Source: Flavobacterium sp. | GTDB taxonomy: Bacteria > Bacteroidota > Bacteroidia > Flavobacteriales > Flavobacteriaceae | Length of the DNA: 35,466 nt | NCBI RefSeq assembly: GCF_013822155.1 | Contig: NZ_PNJW01000030.1 | Coordinates: 1 to 35,466 of the forward strand | Direction of reading: 5' to 3' | In this document: one piece after another, positions 17,389 to 25,661 of the stretch | Layout: every line of letters begins with the position of its first letter | Position numbering within the stretch: the stretch's first letter is position 1 | Notes under the pieces: generated by a model | Told to the model about the DNA's origin: nothing | Databases searched by the model: none | Seen by the model: the letters and a program-made list of their open reading frames with translations, nothing else | Position numbers and translations under genes: made by a program

Positions 17389-19191
17389 ATGAAAAGAAAA
17401 CTAATTAGTACAACCGCACTTCTGCTACTAGTACAGGTTGCCATTTGTCAAACATCTTCCAACCCCCCGGAAAAAAAGAGACCCAATATTGTTGTCATAT
17501 TAGCAGATGACATGGGTTATTCAGACATGGGCATGTTTGGAAGCGAAATTAAAACTCCTAACTTAGATGCATTAGCCTCTAATGGAGTTCGTTTTACAAA
17601 CTTCTACACACACGCCAGTTGCTCCCCCACAAGGTCTATGTTACTGTCGGGGCATGATACGCACATCAATGGTTTGGGGAACATGGATGAGTGGACCGCC
17701 CCCAACCAGATGGGTAAAGAAGGGTACGAAGGGCATCTGAGCACCAGCTTGGTAACCTTACCTCAATTGATGAAAGATGCAGGTTACCACACCTATATGG
17801 TTGGCAAGTGGCACCTGGGTAAAGCACCAGACAAGATTCCCGCCGCACGTGGCTTTGAACGAGATTTCTCATTGCTGGACGGGATGGGAAGCTATTGGGA
17901 CATGACCAATATGACAGCACTCAATCATACTTCAGTTTTTACAGAAGATGGAAAATACCTGACCAAACTTCCTAAAAACTATTATGCTACCGAGACTTAT
18001 ACTGATAAAATGATCAGTTTCATTGATGAGGGAAGGAAAGATGGCAAGCCTTTCTTTGCCTATGTCTCTCATCAGGCTCCCCATGATCCTTACCATCTTC
18101 CCAAAGATTGGAGAAACCGCCATGTGGGTGAGTATGACAAAGGCTGGGACATGGTCAGACAAGAACGAATGAAAAAACAAAAAGAACTTGGAATTATCCC
18201 GACAGAAACCCAGTTGGCAGAGCGGATGTGGTTTGTTCCTGATTACAACATTTTGGCACCTGCAACTAGGGCACTGATTGGGAAGAAAATGGAACTATAT
18301 GCAGGTTTGGTTGAAAACCTGGATCATCATATCGGAAGATTAATTCAACACCTGAAAGACATCGGAGAGTATGAAAACACCATCTTCATCGTATTTGGTG
18401 ATAACGGTGCAGAAGGTACCGATTTGGGAGCTATGATAGGTGGCACTCCCGGCACTCGCGATTATCTCTATTTTGCCTCCAAATGGTCCAACAACCATCC
18501 CAATGCATGGGGAGAACCAAACTCGTATGTGGGCTATGGTGCAGGTTGGGCACAGGTATCTATGACTCCTTTCAGTCAATACAAAGGCTATATGGCCGAA
18601 GGCGGCATTAGAAATGCATTGGTAGTAAGTGGCCCAATGAACAAATTGCCGAATGGTAGCATCAATCACGGCACCGTGTTCGTGGCAGACATTATGCCCA
18701 CCTTGCTTGAAGTAGCCGGTGCAAACTACCCCGAGAACTTTAACAACAAGGCACAGCCTAAATTAATGGGTAAATCCTGGCTCCCTGTGCTGAATGGGCA
18801 AGCTGCATCTCCACGAACGGATAAGGATTACATCGCCTGGGAAGTTTTCGGTAACCGTGCTGTAAGACAAGGCGATTGGAAAATACGCTGGGAGATAAAA
18901 CCGTTTGGAAAGTCGGATTGGGAATTGTTTAACCTCGCTCAAGACCCTGCGGAACGCAATGACTTAGCTGCCCAAAATCCTGATAAGCTTAGAGAAATGT
19001 TGGTACTTTGGGATAAGTATGTGAAGGAAAATAATGTTATTCTACCCAATCGTACTGTTTTTGAAAACATGGAAGATCAATTACCTCAACGATTCCCTGT
19101 TCAAGAAGGCTATCCTCCGATTATCAATATCAGACAATTTATGCCACCTAAGGACATGATGGCCGAACCTAAAGAAATAAAGAAAAACTAA
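17389..19191 (+). CDS. Arylsulfatase (type I, formylglycine-dependent)
   Basis: This 600-residue exported enzyme hydrolyses sulfate esters. A signal peptide (1-21) precedes the alkaline-phosphatase-like fold. Seen are the metal ligands Asp40-Asp41 (LADDMGYSD), the C-x-P-x-R maturation motif Cys78 to Arg82 (CSPTR), whose Cys becomes formylglycine, MVGKWHLGK, SHQAPHDPYHLP and FGDNGAEG. It resembles the AtsA-type arylsulfatases. ATG 17389 is preferred over an in-frame TTG at 17371, because the signal peptide starts cleanly at MKRKL. The gene is visibly richer in G and C than its neighbours from about 17.6 to 19.1 kb, which suggests horizontal acquisition. No formylglycine-generating enzyme lies in the window. 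A transporter gene follows 13 bp downstream. Confidence 0.93.
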   Translation: MKRKLISTTALLLLVQVAICQTSSNPPEKKRPNIVVILADDMGYSDMGMFGSEIKTPNLDALASNGVRFTNFYTHASCSPTRSMLLSGHDTHINGLGNMDEWTAPNQMGKEGYEGHLSTSLVTLPQLMKDAGYHTYMVGKWHLGKAPDKIPAARGFERDFSLLDGMGSYWDMTNMTALNHTSVFTEDGKYLTKLPKNYYATETYTDKMISFIDEGRKDGKPFFAYVSHQAPHDPYHLPKDWRNRHVGEYDKGWDMVRQERMKKQKELGIIPTETQLAERMWFVPDYNILAPATRALIGKKMELYAGLVENLDHHIGRLIQHLKDIGEYENTIFIVFGDNGAEGTDLGAMIGGTPGTRDYLYFASKWSNNHPNAWGEPNSYVGYGAGWAQVSMTPFSQYKGYMAEGGIRNALVVSGPMNKLPNGSINHGTVFVADIMPTLLEVAGANYPENFNNKAQPKLMGKSWLPVLNGQAASPRTDKDYIAWEVFGNRAVRQGDWKIRWEIKPFGKSDWELFNLAQDPAERNDLAAQNPDKLREMLVLWDKYVKENNVILPNRTVFENMEDQLPQRFPVQEGYPPIINIRQFMPPKDMMAEPKEIKKN

Positions 19192-19204
19192 AGAAAAACT
19201 AATC

Positions 19205-20203
19205 ATGAAAAACCATATAAAGTTTATAAACATGCGTACAGGTAATTTTTCGATAGCTTTGGTTATAGTGATGCTTTGTGTATCGATTTCCACTATGGCC
19301 CAGGGAGACGGACCCCGTTTTTACTGGAAAGGTTTAATGGGAACTAATGCAGTACCTTTAATTACTTCATCAATGGGAGGAAATTCAAATCCATTCGACC
19401 CATCAAATCAAGTTATCCCTGGATCCAACTTTGAAGCCACAATGACCATGGCAGGATATGCAAAAATGTTGCCTCTTTTTAAGCGATCCGCATTGGTTTC
19501 AGTAATTATGCCAATGGGAAGATTGACTAGTGACGTATCAATTAATGGTTTAGACTTTAGCAATACGGCTAGAGGTTTTGGTGACCCTATGTTATTGTTA
19601 AGTGTAAATTTAATAGGTGCAAAGCCTCAGATGAATATCCCTGATGCACTTCGTTATCAACCTAAATTTTCTCTAGATGTTCTAGCCTCTTTAGCCGTTC
19701 CTATTGGAGAATACGATAGTTCAGTTCCTATAAATATAGGTCAGAATCGTTGGTACGGAAGAGTCGGAATGCCTATAGTTTGGCAAATTGGTCCATGGGT
19801 TCCTGGGAAAAGAACTACTTTGGAGTTTTTACCAGCCATTTGGATGTTTACGGATAATACTGATTTTGTTGGTAAAACAATGAAAACAGAACCCATGTTT
19901 CAATTAGAAGGACATGTAACCCATGATTTTATGGAACATTTATGGGGATCGTTGGATGTTATTTCTTACAGTGGTGGAAAAGCAACAATTGATGGTGTAG
20001 AAGGAAGTCAACTTAATAATGTGGGAGTTGGAGGTACATTGGGATATAAAATTAATGACAACATGCAATTGAATCTTTCCTATTCCTCTACGGTTGACGA
20101 TCATAAAACTACGGATTTACAAATGGATGGATTTCGTTTCACCCTCATTTATGGATGGCATTCATTGGTAGAAGGAATGAAGCGTTTGAGTGGAAATGAT
20201 TGA
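19205..20203 (+). CDS. Outer-membrane transporter, MetA-pathway phenol degradation type
   Basis: The 332-residue protein has an N-terminal signal peptide ending STMAQ and a mature sequence of alternating beta strands with aromatic girdles (RFYWKGLMG, RFTLIYGWH). This is the pattern of the Phenol_MetA_deg family (PF13557), predicted outer-membrane channels often found beside aromatic-degradation genes. Translation may start at ATG 19205 or at an in-frame ATG at 19232, which gives a more ordinary signal peptide (MRTGNFS...). It begins 13 bp after the sulfatase stop across a duplicated AAAGAAAAACT (two copies at 19185-19206 or nearby), so it is probably co-transcribed. I infer uptake of the sulfatase substrate or export of its product. 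Confidence 0.75.
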   Translation: MKNHIKFINMRTGNFSIALVIVMLCVSISTMAQGDGPRFYWKGLMGTNAVPLITSSMGGNSNPFDPSNQVIPGSNFEATMTMAGYAKMLPLFKRSALVSVIMPMGRLTSDVSINGLDFSNTARGFGDPMLLLSVNLIGAKPQMNIPDALRYQPKFSLDVLASLAVPIGEYDSSVPINIGQNRWYGRVGMPIVWQIGPWVPGKRTTLEFLPAIWMFTDNTDFVGKTMKTEPMFQLEGHVTHDFMEHLWGSLDVISYSGGKATIDGVEGSQLNNVGVGGTLGYKINDNMQLNLSYSSTVDDHKTTDLQMDGFRFTLIYGWHSLVEGMKRLSGND

Positions 20204-20240
20204 TATACTATAATCAACAAATTTGTAACTTTTAACAGAA

Positions 20241-20984
20241 ATGTATTGGCAACAAAGGTTTCAACTTATCTTTCTACTAATACTTTTTGGTACAATTTCA
20301 ACAAAAAGTTTAGCCCAAGATTCTTCTAAAGAGTTTTGGCCTGAACTTGATGTTTGGTATAAACTAACCCCTTCATGGCGAGCTTCTGTTTTAATCCCTA
20401 TATCAAGAAATATTGAAACAAATTATCGCGAAGGGAGTTTTGTATGTCAAATGGATTATTCGTGGGGAAAACCCAAACGTATTATTTTTATGCGAATGTT
20501 AAACGATGAGGAAGCCGAAAGAATTAAAAATAAAATGATTCGGGGAGGCTATTTAACAGGAGTCAGTTTAGATGATAAAGGACAGACCTATTCGGAAAAC
20601 ACAGTTTTTACAGAATTCCATTATCGTATTCCGGTAAAAGGTTCTTTTTTAATTACGCATAGACTGCGTGCCGATTTACGATGGTTGGGAAGTGAAAATG
20701 AATTTTCTCAAAGGTATCGCTATCGATTTATGATTGAAAAAGAATTTAGAGCTAAAAAAATTTCATTCGTTCCCTACTTCAATGCAGAAACTTTTTATGA
20801 TTCTCGCTTTAATACAATTAATCGGTTTCGAGGAATAGCCGGAACCTCGGTTTCATGGTCCAAACATTTTGCAATTGAAGGGAATTTTACTTATCAATAT
20901 GATTCAAAATCATCTGTAACAAATATTTATGCAACTAATTTAATCTTGCATATTTATTTCGAAACGAAAGCAGCTTCAAAATAA
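20241..20984 (+). CDS. DUF2490-type outer-membrane protein
   Basis: This 247-residue protein has a signal peptide (1-26, ending SLAQ). The mature region begins EFWPELDVWYKLTPSWR and continues in amphipathic strands typical of the DUF2490 family of predicted outer-membrane beta barrels (HRLRADLRWL, QRYRYRFMIEKEF, and YFETKAASK at the end). It lies 37 bp after the transporter gene in the same orientation and probably belongs to the same unit. A short dyad (TTGAT...ATCAA, about 20202-20219) sits at the junction. Composition is typical of the host, unlike the sulfatase. Function is unknown. The stop directly abuts the convergent PhnA-domain gene. Confidence 0.7.
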   Translation: MYWQQRFQLIFLLILFGTISTKSLAQDSSKEFWPELDVWYKLTPSWRASVLIPISRNIETNYREGSFVCQMDYSWGKPKRIIFMRMLNDEEAERIKNKMIRGGYLTGVSLDDKGQTYSENTVFTEFHYRIPVKGSFLITHRLRADLRWLGSENEFSQRYRYRFMIEKEFRAKKISFVPYFNAETFYDSRFNTINRFRGIAGTSVSWSKHFAIEGNFTYQYDSKSSVTNIYATNLILHIYFETKAASK

Positions 20985-21557
20985 TTATTTAGTCTTTTTT
21001 ACGTATTGAGTCAAAATATAAATAGTTTGATTTTCAACCCGTCCTTCAATTAAATTAACATCATCCCAAACCAATTTGATGTTGTGAACAGCAGCTCCTC
21101 GTTTTGCTGTGAAATTGGCTCCTTTCACATCTAAATCTTTAATCAAAACAACTGAATCGCCATCTTTCAATATGTTTCCGTTTGAATCTTTGTGAATAAT
21201 TTTTCCTTCATCTTCATCTCCTTCATTGGTGGATTTTGCCCATTCTAAGGCATCTTCTTCCAAATACATCATTTCAAGTAAATCGTGATTTTTTAATCGG
21301 GCTAACATTCTCCAAGAAACAATTTGTACCGGAAGATTTTCGTTCCACATGCTTTCATTTAAACCTCTCCAATCTGCTGCGTTTGTGGTTTCCGGATTTT
21401 CTATTTGGTCTTTTAAGGTTTTAGTAATTAATATACTGTTTTCTAGACTTTCCTCCGTTTTAGGAGCTACGGTATAAACTACTAAATCGTCTTCAATTCC
21501 ACTAATTTCACATTTTGAACCGCTTCGGTCATGTAATTTTTTTTCGATGATGCTCAT
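20985..21557 (-). CDS. PhnA domain-containing protein
   Basis: The 190-residue cytoplasmic protein has a short N-terminal region with a single Cys (SKCEISGIEDDLVVYTV) and the typical C-terminal PhnA domain at about 120-188. That domain has DSNGNILKDGDSVVLIKDLDVKG, then KRGAAVHNIKLV and ENQTIYILTQYVKK. The family name comes from a phosphonate locus but the domain has no proven role there, and a zinc-ribbon is often fused. Here the usual multi-Cys ribbon is not evident. It starts 12 bp after the upstream minus-strand gene and is probably co-transcribed with it. The molecular role is not known. Confidence 0.85.
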   Translation of the reverse strand: MSIIEKKLHDRSGSKCEISGIEDDLVVYTVAPKTEESLENSILITKTLKDQIENPETTNAADWRGLNESMWNENLPVQIVSWRMLARLKNHDLLEMMYLEEDALEWAKSTNEGDEDEGKIIHKDSNGNILKDGDSVVLIKDLDVKGANFTAKRGAAVHNIKLVWDDVNLIEGRVENQTIYILTQYVKKTK

Positions 21558-21569
21558 TTGAAAATTTGA

Positions 21570-22055
21570 TTATAGATTGAAAGAAGCACCAACGCTAATT
21601 TGAAATTGGTTATTCAATTGTTCATAGCCAACAGGATCACTATTGTATTTAGCAATTGGAAATCCAACTTCAGAAAACACACCAAATCCATCCGAAAAGA
21701 AATAGCGAATACCGGCATGTGCTCCAAAATTTCTTAGGCCAATATTTAAACCGGGATAAATATCAATTGCTTCAGGTAATTTCATGACACTTCCAATATT
21801 AGCACTAAAACGTGCTTTGATGTCAAATTCATCTTCAAATTTAGAAGCATCTCCATCAACACCTAAAAGATAAACAGTTTGCAAACCGATTGACATATTT
21901 TCTCCAATTCCACGATCATAAAATAAAGTAATTCCTGATGCGTGATCTTGAAAGTTAGCACCAACTTGAAATTTTTGATCTCCTTTTCCGCTATAAGCTT
22001 GTGCATTGGCTAAAAATGCACTTAAAATAAATCCAAAAGTGAATAATTTTTTCAT
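21570..22055 (-). CDS. Small outer-membrane beta-barrel protein (possibly DUF6646)
   Basis: I chose the ATG at 22055, giving 161 residues with an ideal signal peptide (MKKLFTFGFILSAFLANAQ). An open frame extends upstream to 22148, but its extra 31 residues are basic and would bury the signal. The mature protein has about eight amphipathic strands (GDQKFQVGANF, ITLFYDRGIG, MSIGLQTVYLLG, FGAHAGIRYFF) and ends in FNL, as outer-membrane barrels do. It resembles a small flavobacterial family that I believe is DUF6646; that name is not certain. It is followed by the PhnA-domain gene after 12 bp. The proposed promoter leaves a leader of about 100 nt. Confidence 0.75.
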   Translation of the reverse strand: MKKLFTFGFILSAFLANAQAYSGKGDQKFQVGANFQDHASGITLFYDRGIGENMSIGLQTVYLLGVDGDASKFEDEFDIKARFSANIGSVMKLPEAIDIYPGLNIGLRNFGAHAGIRYFFSDGFGVFSEVGFPIAKYNSDPVGYEQLNNQFQISVGASFNL

Positions 22056-22110
22056 ATGTAGATAATTGTTTTTATAAAAGTCATAAGGAATCGCTTTATT
22101 TTTTATGGGT

Positions 22111-22126
22111 GTTTGCTTACGCAAAC
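22111..22126. promoter_or_regulatory. Dyad in the leader of the small barrel gene
   Basis: GTTTGC and GCAAAC form a 6-bp perfect inverted repeat with a 4-nt loop. It lies 56 bp upstream of the chosen start and downstream of the candidate promoter, so it would be in the mRNA leader. No U tract follows, so it is not a typical terminator. Confidence 0.3.
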
Positions 22127-22164
22127 GTGTTGTTAATAGCGATTTCATTGTTATAAAATTTTTG

Positions 22165-22172
22165 CAAATGTA
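22165..22172 (-). promoter_or_regulatory. Candidate -7 box for the small barrel and PhnA genes
   Basis: On the minus strand this reads TACATTTG, an exact TAnnTTTG match, 110 bp upstream of the chosen start at 22055. A TTTTC about 19 bp further upstream is a weak -33 candidate. Confidence 0.4.
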
Positions 22173-22198
22173 ATCATTTCAATTTTAACCCGAAAACA

Positions 22199-22927
22199 CT
22201 AATTTCTTCCTTTTTCATTAGGATATAATTGTGGCAAGGGTTCACTTTGCCAATATTCTTTAGTTTTCACGTTTAAAATTGTTAATGGGCCAACAAATGC
22301 CGCACCGGTATCAATGTTCCAAATACAGGCCTTGTTGATTGGAATTGTTTCGTTTATTCGTGTTGTTGGTGTATGGCCAATATAGATTTCGTCATATAAT
22401 TTGAGACGTTTTGGATAAAAAATACTGTCTTTAGAAAGGGTAGGATTTAAACTTAGTGCTGTTTCCCACAACGTTCTATCCCAATAAAATAATTTCGGAA
22501 AATATTCAAAATCAATTCCGTTCATGTTGGTAAAACCGGCGTGAATAAAGAGTCTGTTTTGGTCATCAAGATAATAATCTTTTAATCCTTCTAAAAATTC
22601 GATATGTCTTTTTCGTTCAACAGCAGAAACCTTTTGATAACAATCGATAGTTGATTGACCGCCGTGTTTAAACCACTCTTGATGATAGGAATTTGTTTTT
22701 AGATAATTCAACAATAAATCATCATGATTGCCTCGTATGAAAATACAGTTTTGTTTTTTATCTAATTCAATTAAAAAATCAAGCACTTGGGGTGATTCGC
22801 TCCAACCATCGACAAAATCGCCTAAGAAAATTAAAGTGTCTTCTCTTGTGACTTGGCTTCTTTCCAACACTTGATGTAAAGCCCGAAGACCACCGTGAAT
22901 GTCGCCAATTACGAATGTATTAGTCAT
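22199..22927 (-). CDS. Metallophosphoesterase (PP2A-like serine/threonine phosphatase family)
   Basis: This 242-residue cytoplasmic enzyme of the calcineurin-like superfamily has the metal-binding motifs GDIHGG (8-13), GDFVDG (36-41) and GNHD (66-69), with C-terminal histidines in IHAGF and IGHTPTT. These are the features of PrpA/lambda-phosphatase-like proteins, which dephosphorylate proteins or small phosphoesters. I use the Met at 22927. An alternative ATG at 22939 adds four residues. Either start overlaps the end of the upstream AlbA_2 gene (stop at 22920), implying coupled translation. The substrate is unknown. Confidence 0.9.
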   Translation of the reverse strand: MTNTFVIGDIHGGLRALHQVLERSQVTREDTLIFLGDFVDGWSESPQVLDFLIELDKKQNCIFIRGNHDDLLLNYLKTNSYHQEWFKHGGQSTIDCYQKVSAVERKRHIEFLEGLKDYYLDDQNRLFIHAGFTNMNGIDFEYFPKLFYWDRTLWETALSLNPTLSKDSIFYPKRLKLYDEIYIGHTPTTRINETIPINKACIWNIDTGAAFVGPLTILNVKTKEYWQSEPLPQLYPNEKGRN

Positions 22928-24071
22928 TGTTTTTATCATATTTCATTTTTCTCAAAATACGTAACGTTTCTTTAAAATTTACATAAACCGATGCATTTTC
23001 AGTTGCTTTTAGTAAAGGTTTGGCATCAATTAATTTTTGTTTAGCGTCTTCAAATCCATTCAAAAAACAAATCATCAGCGTAGAAGGTAAATTCAACAAA
23101 TCTCTTTTTTCTCTTTCAGATAAGGAAATTCCTTTGTGCAATTTCTGCAGCAAAGATAAGTTTGAATTGTAAATATGAAACATCATTTTTCGATTGTATT
23201 GAGGCGGTTCAAATAAAAAGAAAGTTTCAATTTTGTAATAACCGTTGTCAAAAAAGGTCAGGGTTTGCTTTTCTAGCGGATAATAACTCGTTTTGTCATT
23301 CAATCCTAACGGAACATATTCAGTAATCGAAAAAGTTTTATCATCATATTCTATCGTCACTTCGTCAAAGGCGGAATAAAAAAGTTTTACTTGCTCATTA
23401 ATTAATTCAATATCCACTCTGGAAAAAAAGGTTTTATCGCGTACTTTTTTCTTATGACCGGCCCAACAAACGACAAAAAGTTCTTTGAAAACATGGTAGT
23501 TGGTAGCCATATCTTTATGTCGGTTATTTAAAAAATCTAAAACGCCTTCCAGGGTGTGTGAAATACTGTTTCTCGAATTATTTTCAATGCCAATTACTGT
23601 TTCAGTGTTCAATTTTGAAAAGGGGACTTTATCCTCTGTGGGGATAGAATTACTGCCTCTTCGAATAAAAACGGTACGAGCCGGAGTGGTGTGAATTCCT
23701 TTTTTAAAAAAGGAAACTTTGGAATTTGCTTTTATGGTAACCAATCCCACTACTTTATCTTTTGGTAGGTTTGGAAAAGGAACATTTTCATATTGAATTT
23801 TAGGAGGATTTTCTAAATAAGCATTCACTAAATTTTGAATACGACTATCATCAAAAAAATCATCTCCTGTAATCTCATTATCCTGATCTTCTACACCCAC
23901 AACGATATACGAATTGTTGGTTGGGTTAGAATTAGATAATGCACAAATATGTTTTAAAAATTTTGCCTTCCCTTCTTTGGAATGCAAATTTAACTGACGC
24001 TTTTTATCATAGAAACTACTCTCATCGTTATGAGCCAAAAGGTTTTTGATAAGGAGGCGTTTGTTGATCAT
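22920..24071 (-). CDS. AlbA_2/Schlafen-AAA_4 domain protein
   Basis: The 383-residue protein begins with an AlbA_2 (Schlafen AAA_4) putative DNA- or nucleotide-binding domain at about 10-155. It shows the family pattern LNLHSKEGKAKFLKHICALSN, then SYIVVGVEDQDNEI, and later HTTPARTVFIRRGSNS. The C-terminal two thirds (to KYDKNND) show no further motif I can name, but have several Tyr/Phe-rich strands and helices. Many such proteins are annotated as ATP-binding transcriptional regulators. No P-loop is evident here. It overlaps the phosphatase gene, suggesting that the two act together. The junction upstream of its start is filled by a repeat array. Confidence 0.8.
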   Translation of the reverse strand: MINKRLLIKNLLAHNDESSFYDKKRQLNLHSKEGKAKFLKHICALSNSNPTNNSYIVVGVEDQDNEITGDDFFDDSRIQNLVNAYLENPPKIQYENVPFPNLPKDKVVGLVTIKANSKVSFFKKGIHTTPARTVFIRRGSNSIPTEDKVPFSKLNTETVIGIENNSRNSISHTLEGVLDFLNNRHKDMATNYHVFKELFVVCWAGHKKKVRDKTFFSRVDIELINEQVKLFYSAFDEVTIEYDDKTFSITEYVPLGLNDKTSYYPLEKQTLTFFDNGYYKIETFFLFEPPQYNRKMMFHIYNSNLSLLQKLHKGISLSEREKRDLLNLPSTLMICFLNGFEDAKQKLIDAKPLLKATENASVYVNFKETLRILRKMKYDKNND

Positions 24072-24077
24072 TTTTAA

Positions 24078-24125
24078 AGTTACGGGTTAGAAAGTTGCGG
24101 GTTACGGTTTGCGAGTTATGGGTTA
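24078..24125. repeat. Repeat arm downstream of the four-helix-bundle gene
   Basis: Degenerate copies of AGTTGCGGGTT-like units occur in series: GTTACGGGTT, GTTGCGGGTTACGG, and GCGAGTTATGGGTTA. Bases 24086-24099 (GTTAGAAAGTTGCG) are perfectly complementary to 24580-24593. Bases 24114-24125 match 24568-24579 at 10 of 12 positions, the intervening 14 nt being an extra unit. The arm fills the space beside the AlbA_2 gene start. Confidence 0.85.
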
Positions 24126-24149
24126 ACTCTCAACTTTACTGCCTTTTAA

Positions 24150-24542
24150 CTATTTATCAAACTTACTGCCTTTATGATCAGATTTTACTAAATAAGTCAT
24201 AAAAGAACCTATTTTTTTACTTTCTGTAATTGTTTTTTCTTTTAAGAATTCAAATTCTTCTTTAGAAATGTGATTTCTATCAAACGCTCTAAATAATTGT
24301 GATCTTAATTCACCACAAGAACCTTTTGAATAGCTTAAAAAGTTAATAAATTCTCTTCTGCCGTTTCTTTCAAATCCTTCAGCAATATTATCCATAATTG
24401 AACCAGAAGAACGATTCATTTGGTTCTTTAACTCAAAATCTTTTCCTAAGGATGTGTTTTCAAATTTATCCCAAACATCTTTACATATTTCTCTACCTAA
24501 TTGCCATATATCAAGTTCTTCAAATGAATTAATTGTAGCCAT
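24150..24542 (-). CDS. Four-helix-bundle protein (23S rRNA intervening-sequence family)
   Basis: This 130-residue, all-helical protein has the family hallmarks FEELDIWQLGREICKDVW at the start, LKNQMNRSSGSIMDNIAEGFE near 38-58, and FINFLSYSKGSCGELRSQL near 66-84. The family is named for ORFs in intervening sequences of 23S rRNA and also includes the Avd accessory proteins of diversity-generating retroelements. No reverse transcriptase or rRNA gene is present here. The gene stands between aldo/keto reductase and AlbA_2 genes, flanked on both sides by inverted repeat arms. The C-terminal coding bases (ACTTACTGCCTTT) recur just after the stop (24132-24145), a small tandem duplication. The basic protein may bind nucleic acid, but its function is unknown. 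Confidence 0.9.
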   Translation of the reverse strand: MATINSFEELDIWQLGREICKDVWDKFENTSLGKDFELKNQMNRSSGSIMDNIAEGFERNGRREFINFLSYSKGSCGELRSQLFRAFDRNHISKEEFEFLKEKTITESKKIGSFMTYLVKSDHKGSKFDK

Positions 24543-24567
24543 AAATCTGTTTTTTTAATGTATCCCT

Positions 24568-24593
24568 TAACCCGAAACTCGCAACTTTCTAAC
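24568..24593. repeat. Repeat arm upstream of the four-helix-bundle gene
   Basis: TAACCCGAAACTCGCAACTT plus TCTAAC is the inverted partner of the arm at 24086-24125. It lies 25 bp upstream of the four-helix-bundle start and 7 bp past the aldo/keto reductase stop. The two arms could pair in a transcript, with the gene in the loop. Confidence 0.85.
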
Positions 24594-24600
24594 TTGAAAT

Positions 24601-25470
24601 TTAAGGCACTTTATTTCCCATACTTTCCGTCCAGATTTCAAACCAATCTTCTTTTTCTAAAATTAATCCGGCTGCTTTTTGTAATTGTTGAATTCGGGCT
24701 ACATTAACTGTTCCGGCAACAGGAATTACTTTTGAAGGATGTTGCATAATCCAAGCCAACAAAAGCAAATCGGATCCCACTTTATATTTTTCTATTAATC
24801 GGACAAATAGTTTTTTTAGTCTTCTGGTTTGGTCAGTGTCTTCTCTAAAAACTATTCCCAACGGATTCCATGCCATCGGACGAATTTGGTGAAATTGCAT
24901 ATGGTCTAAAGTGCCATCCAGCATCGGTTGAAAATCGGTTGCCGAAAACTGAATTTGATTATAAGAAACTTTTGTTTTTTGCTGAATTAAATCTGTTTGT
25001 GAAGGTGTAAAATTCGACAATCCAAAATCTAAAATTTTACCGTCTTTTTTTAATTGTTCCACCGCCTCAGCAATTTCATCGGCTACCATCAGTGGACTGG
25101 GTCTATGTAATAAAAAAACATCTAAATAATCGGTCTGTAAATTCTTAAGGGAATTTTCTACTGACCAAATAATATATTCCTTCGAATAATCATAGTGTTT
25201 GATTCTGTTATTTCTTGTATCACAAACATGTTGAATGCCACATTTTGAAATTAATTGAATTTTAGAACGATCTAATTTACTTTTTTTTAATCCAATTCCA
25301 AAAGTGGATTCGGTAGTATATCCACCATAAATATCGGCATGGTCAAATGTTGTAATTTTGTTTTCTAAACAAACATGAATCAAATTAGCCATTTCATCTG
25401 AGCTTAAATTTTTGTCCCAAACACCCCAGTTCATGGTTCCTGCAATAACAGGAGATAAGTTAGTTTTCAT
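24601..25470 (-). CDS. Aldo/keto reductase (YdhF-like)
   Basis: This 289-residue cytoplasmic NADPH-dependent oxidoreductase has a TIM-barrel fold. The catalytic tetrad is visible: Asp45 and Tyr48 (DHADIYGG), Lys76 (LISKCG) and His122 (LLHRPSP). The C-terminal cofactor region includes IPVAGTVNVARIQQLQKA, as in the YdhF branch. It should reduce carbonyl compounds to alcohols, with the natural substrate unknown. It is divergent from the MoxR-Bat operon and is probably first in the minus-strand run towards the PhnA-domain gene. Confidence 0.93.
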   Translation of the reverse strand: MKTNLSPVIAGTMNWGVWDKNLSSDEMANLIHVCLENKITTFDHADIYGGYTTESTFGIGLKKSKLDRSKIQLISKCGIQHVCDTRNNRIKHYDYSKEYIIWSVENSLKNLQTDYLDVFLLHRPSPLMVADEIAEAVEQLKKDGKILDFGLSNFTPSQTDLIQQKTKVSYNQIQFSATDFQPMLDGTLDHMQFHQIRPMAWNPLGIVFREDTDQTRRLKKLFVRLIEKYKVGSDLLLLAWIMQHPSKVIPVAGTVNVARIQQLQKAAGLILEKEDWFEIWTESMGNKVP

Positions 25471-25530
25471 AGTATTGTATTGATAAATTTAATAATAACG
25501 ATTTTTTTCAAGTAATTATTCCGGTTTTCA

Positions 25531-25549
25531 TCCTTCCTTTTTCCTTCCT
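25531..25549. repeat. Polypyrimidine mirror repeat
   Basis: A 19-nt pure pyrimidine tract (TCCTTCC, TTTTT-centred, CCTTCCT) reads the same backwards and continues as TTCCTTC to about 25556. It lies in the divergent region between the aldo/keto reductase and moxR genes. Mirror tracts of this kind can form triplex DNA, but this one is short. Confidence 0.45.
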
Positions 25550-25661
25550 TTCCTTCAGGTCTTAAAATTATAAAAACTAAATCACAAATCACTCTTAAAA
25601 CCCATGTTTTAAAAGAACTTTTAACGCTATATTAACATCTTGAAAGGAATAAAATTTTCAA

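Noticed and set aside
22056..22148. N-terminal extension of the small barrel protein by 31 residues.
   Set aside because: The extension is basic and precedes an ideal signal peptide, so it would prevent normal export.
24078..24593. Considered a diversity-generating retroelement because the four-helix-bundle family includes Avd.
   Set aside because: No reverse transcriptase, template repeat or variable-repeat target gene is present nearby.
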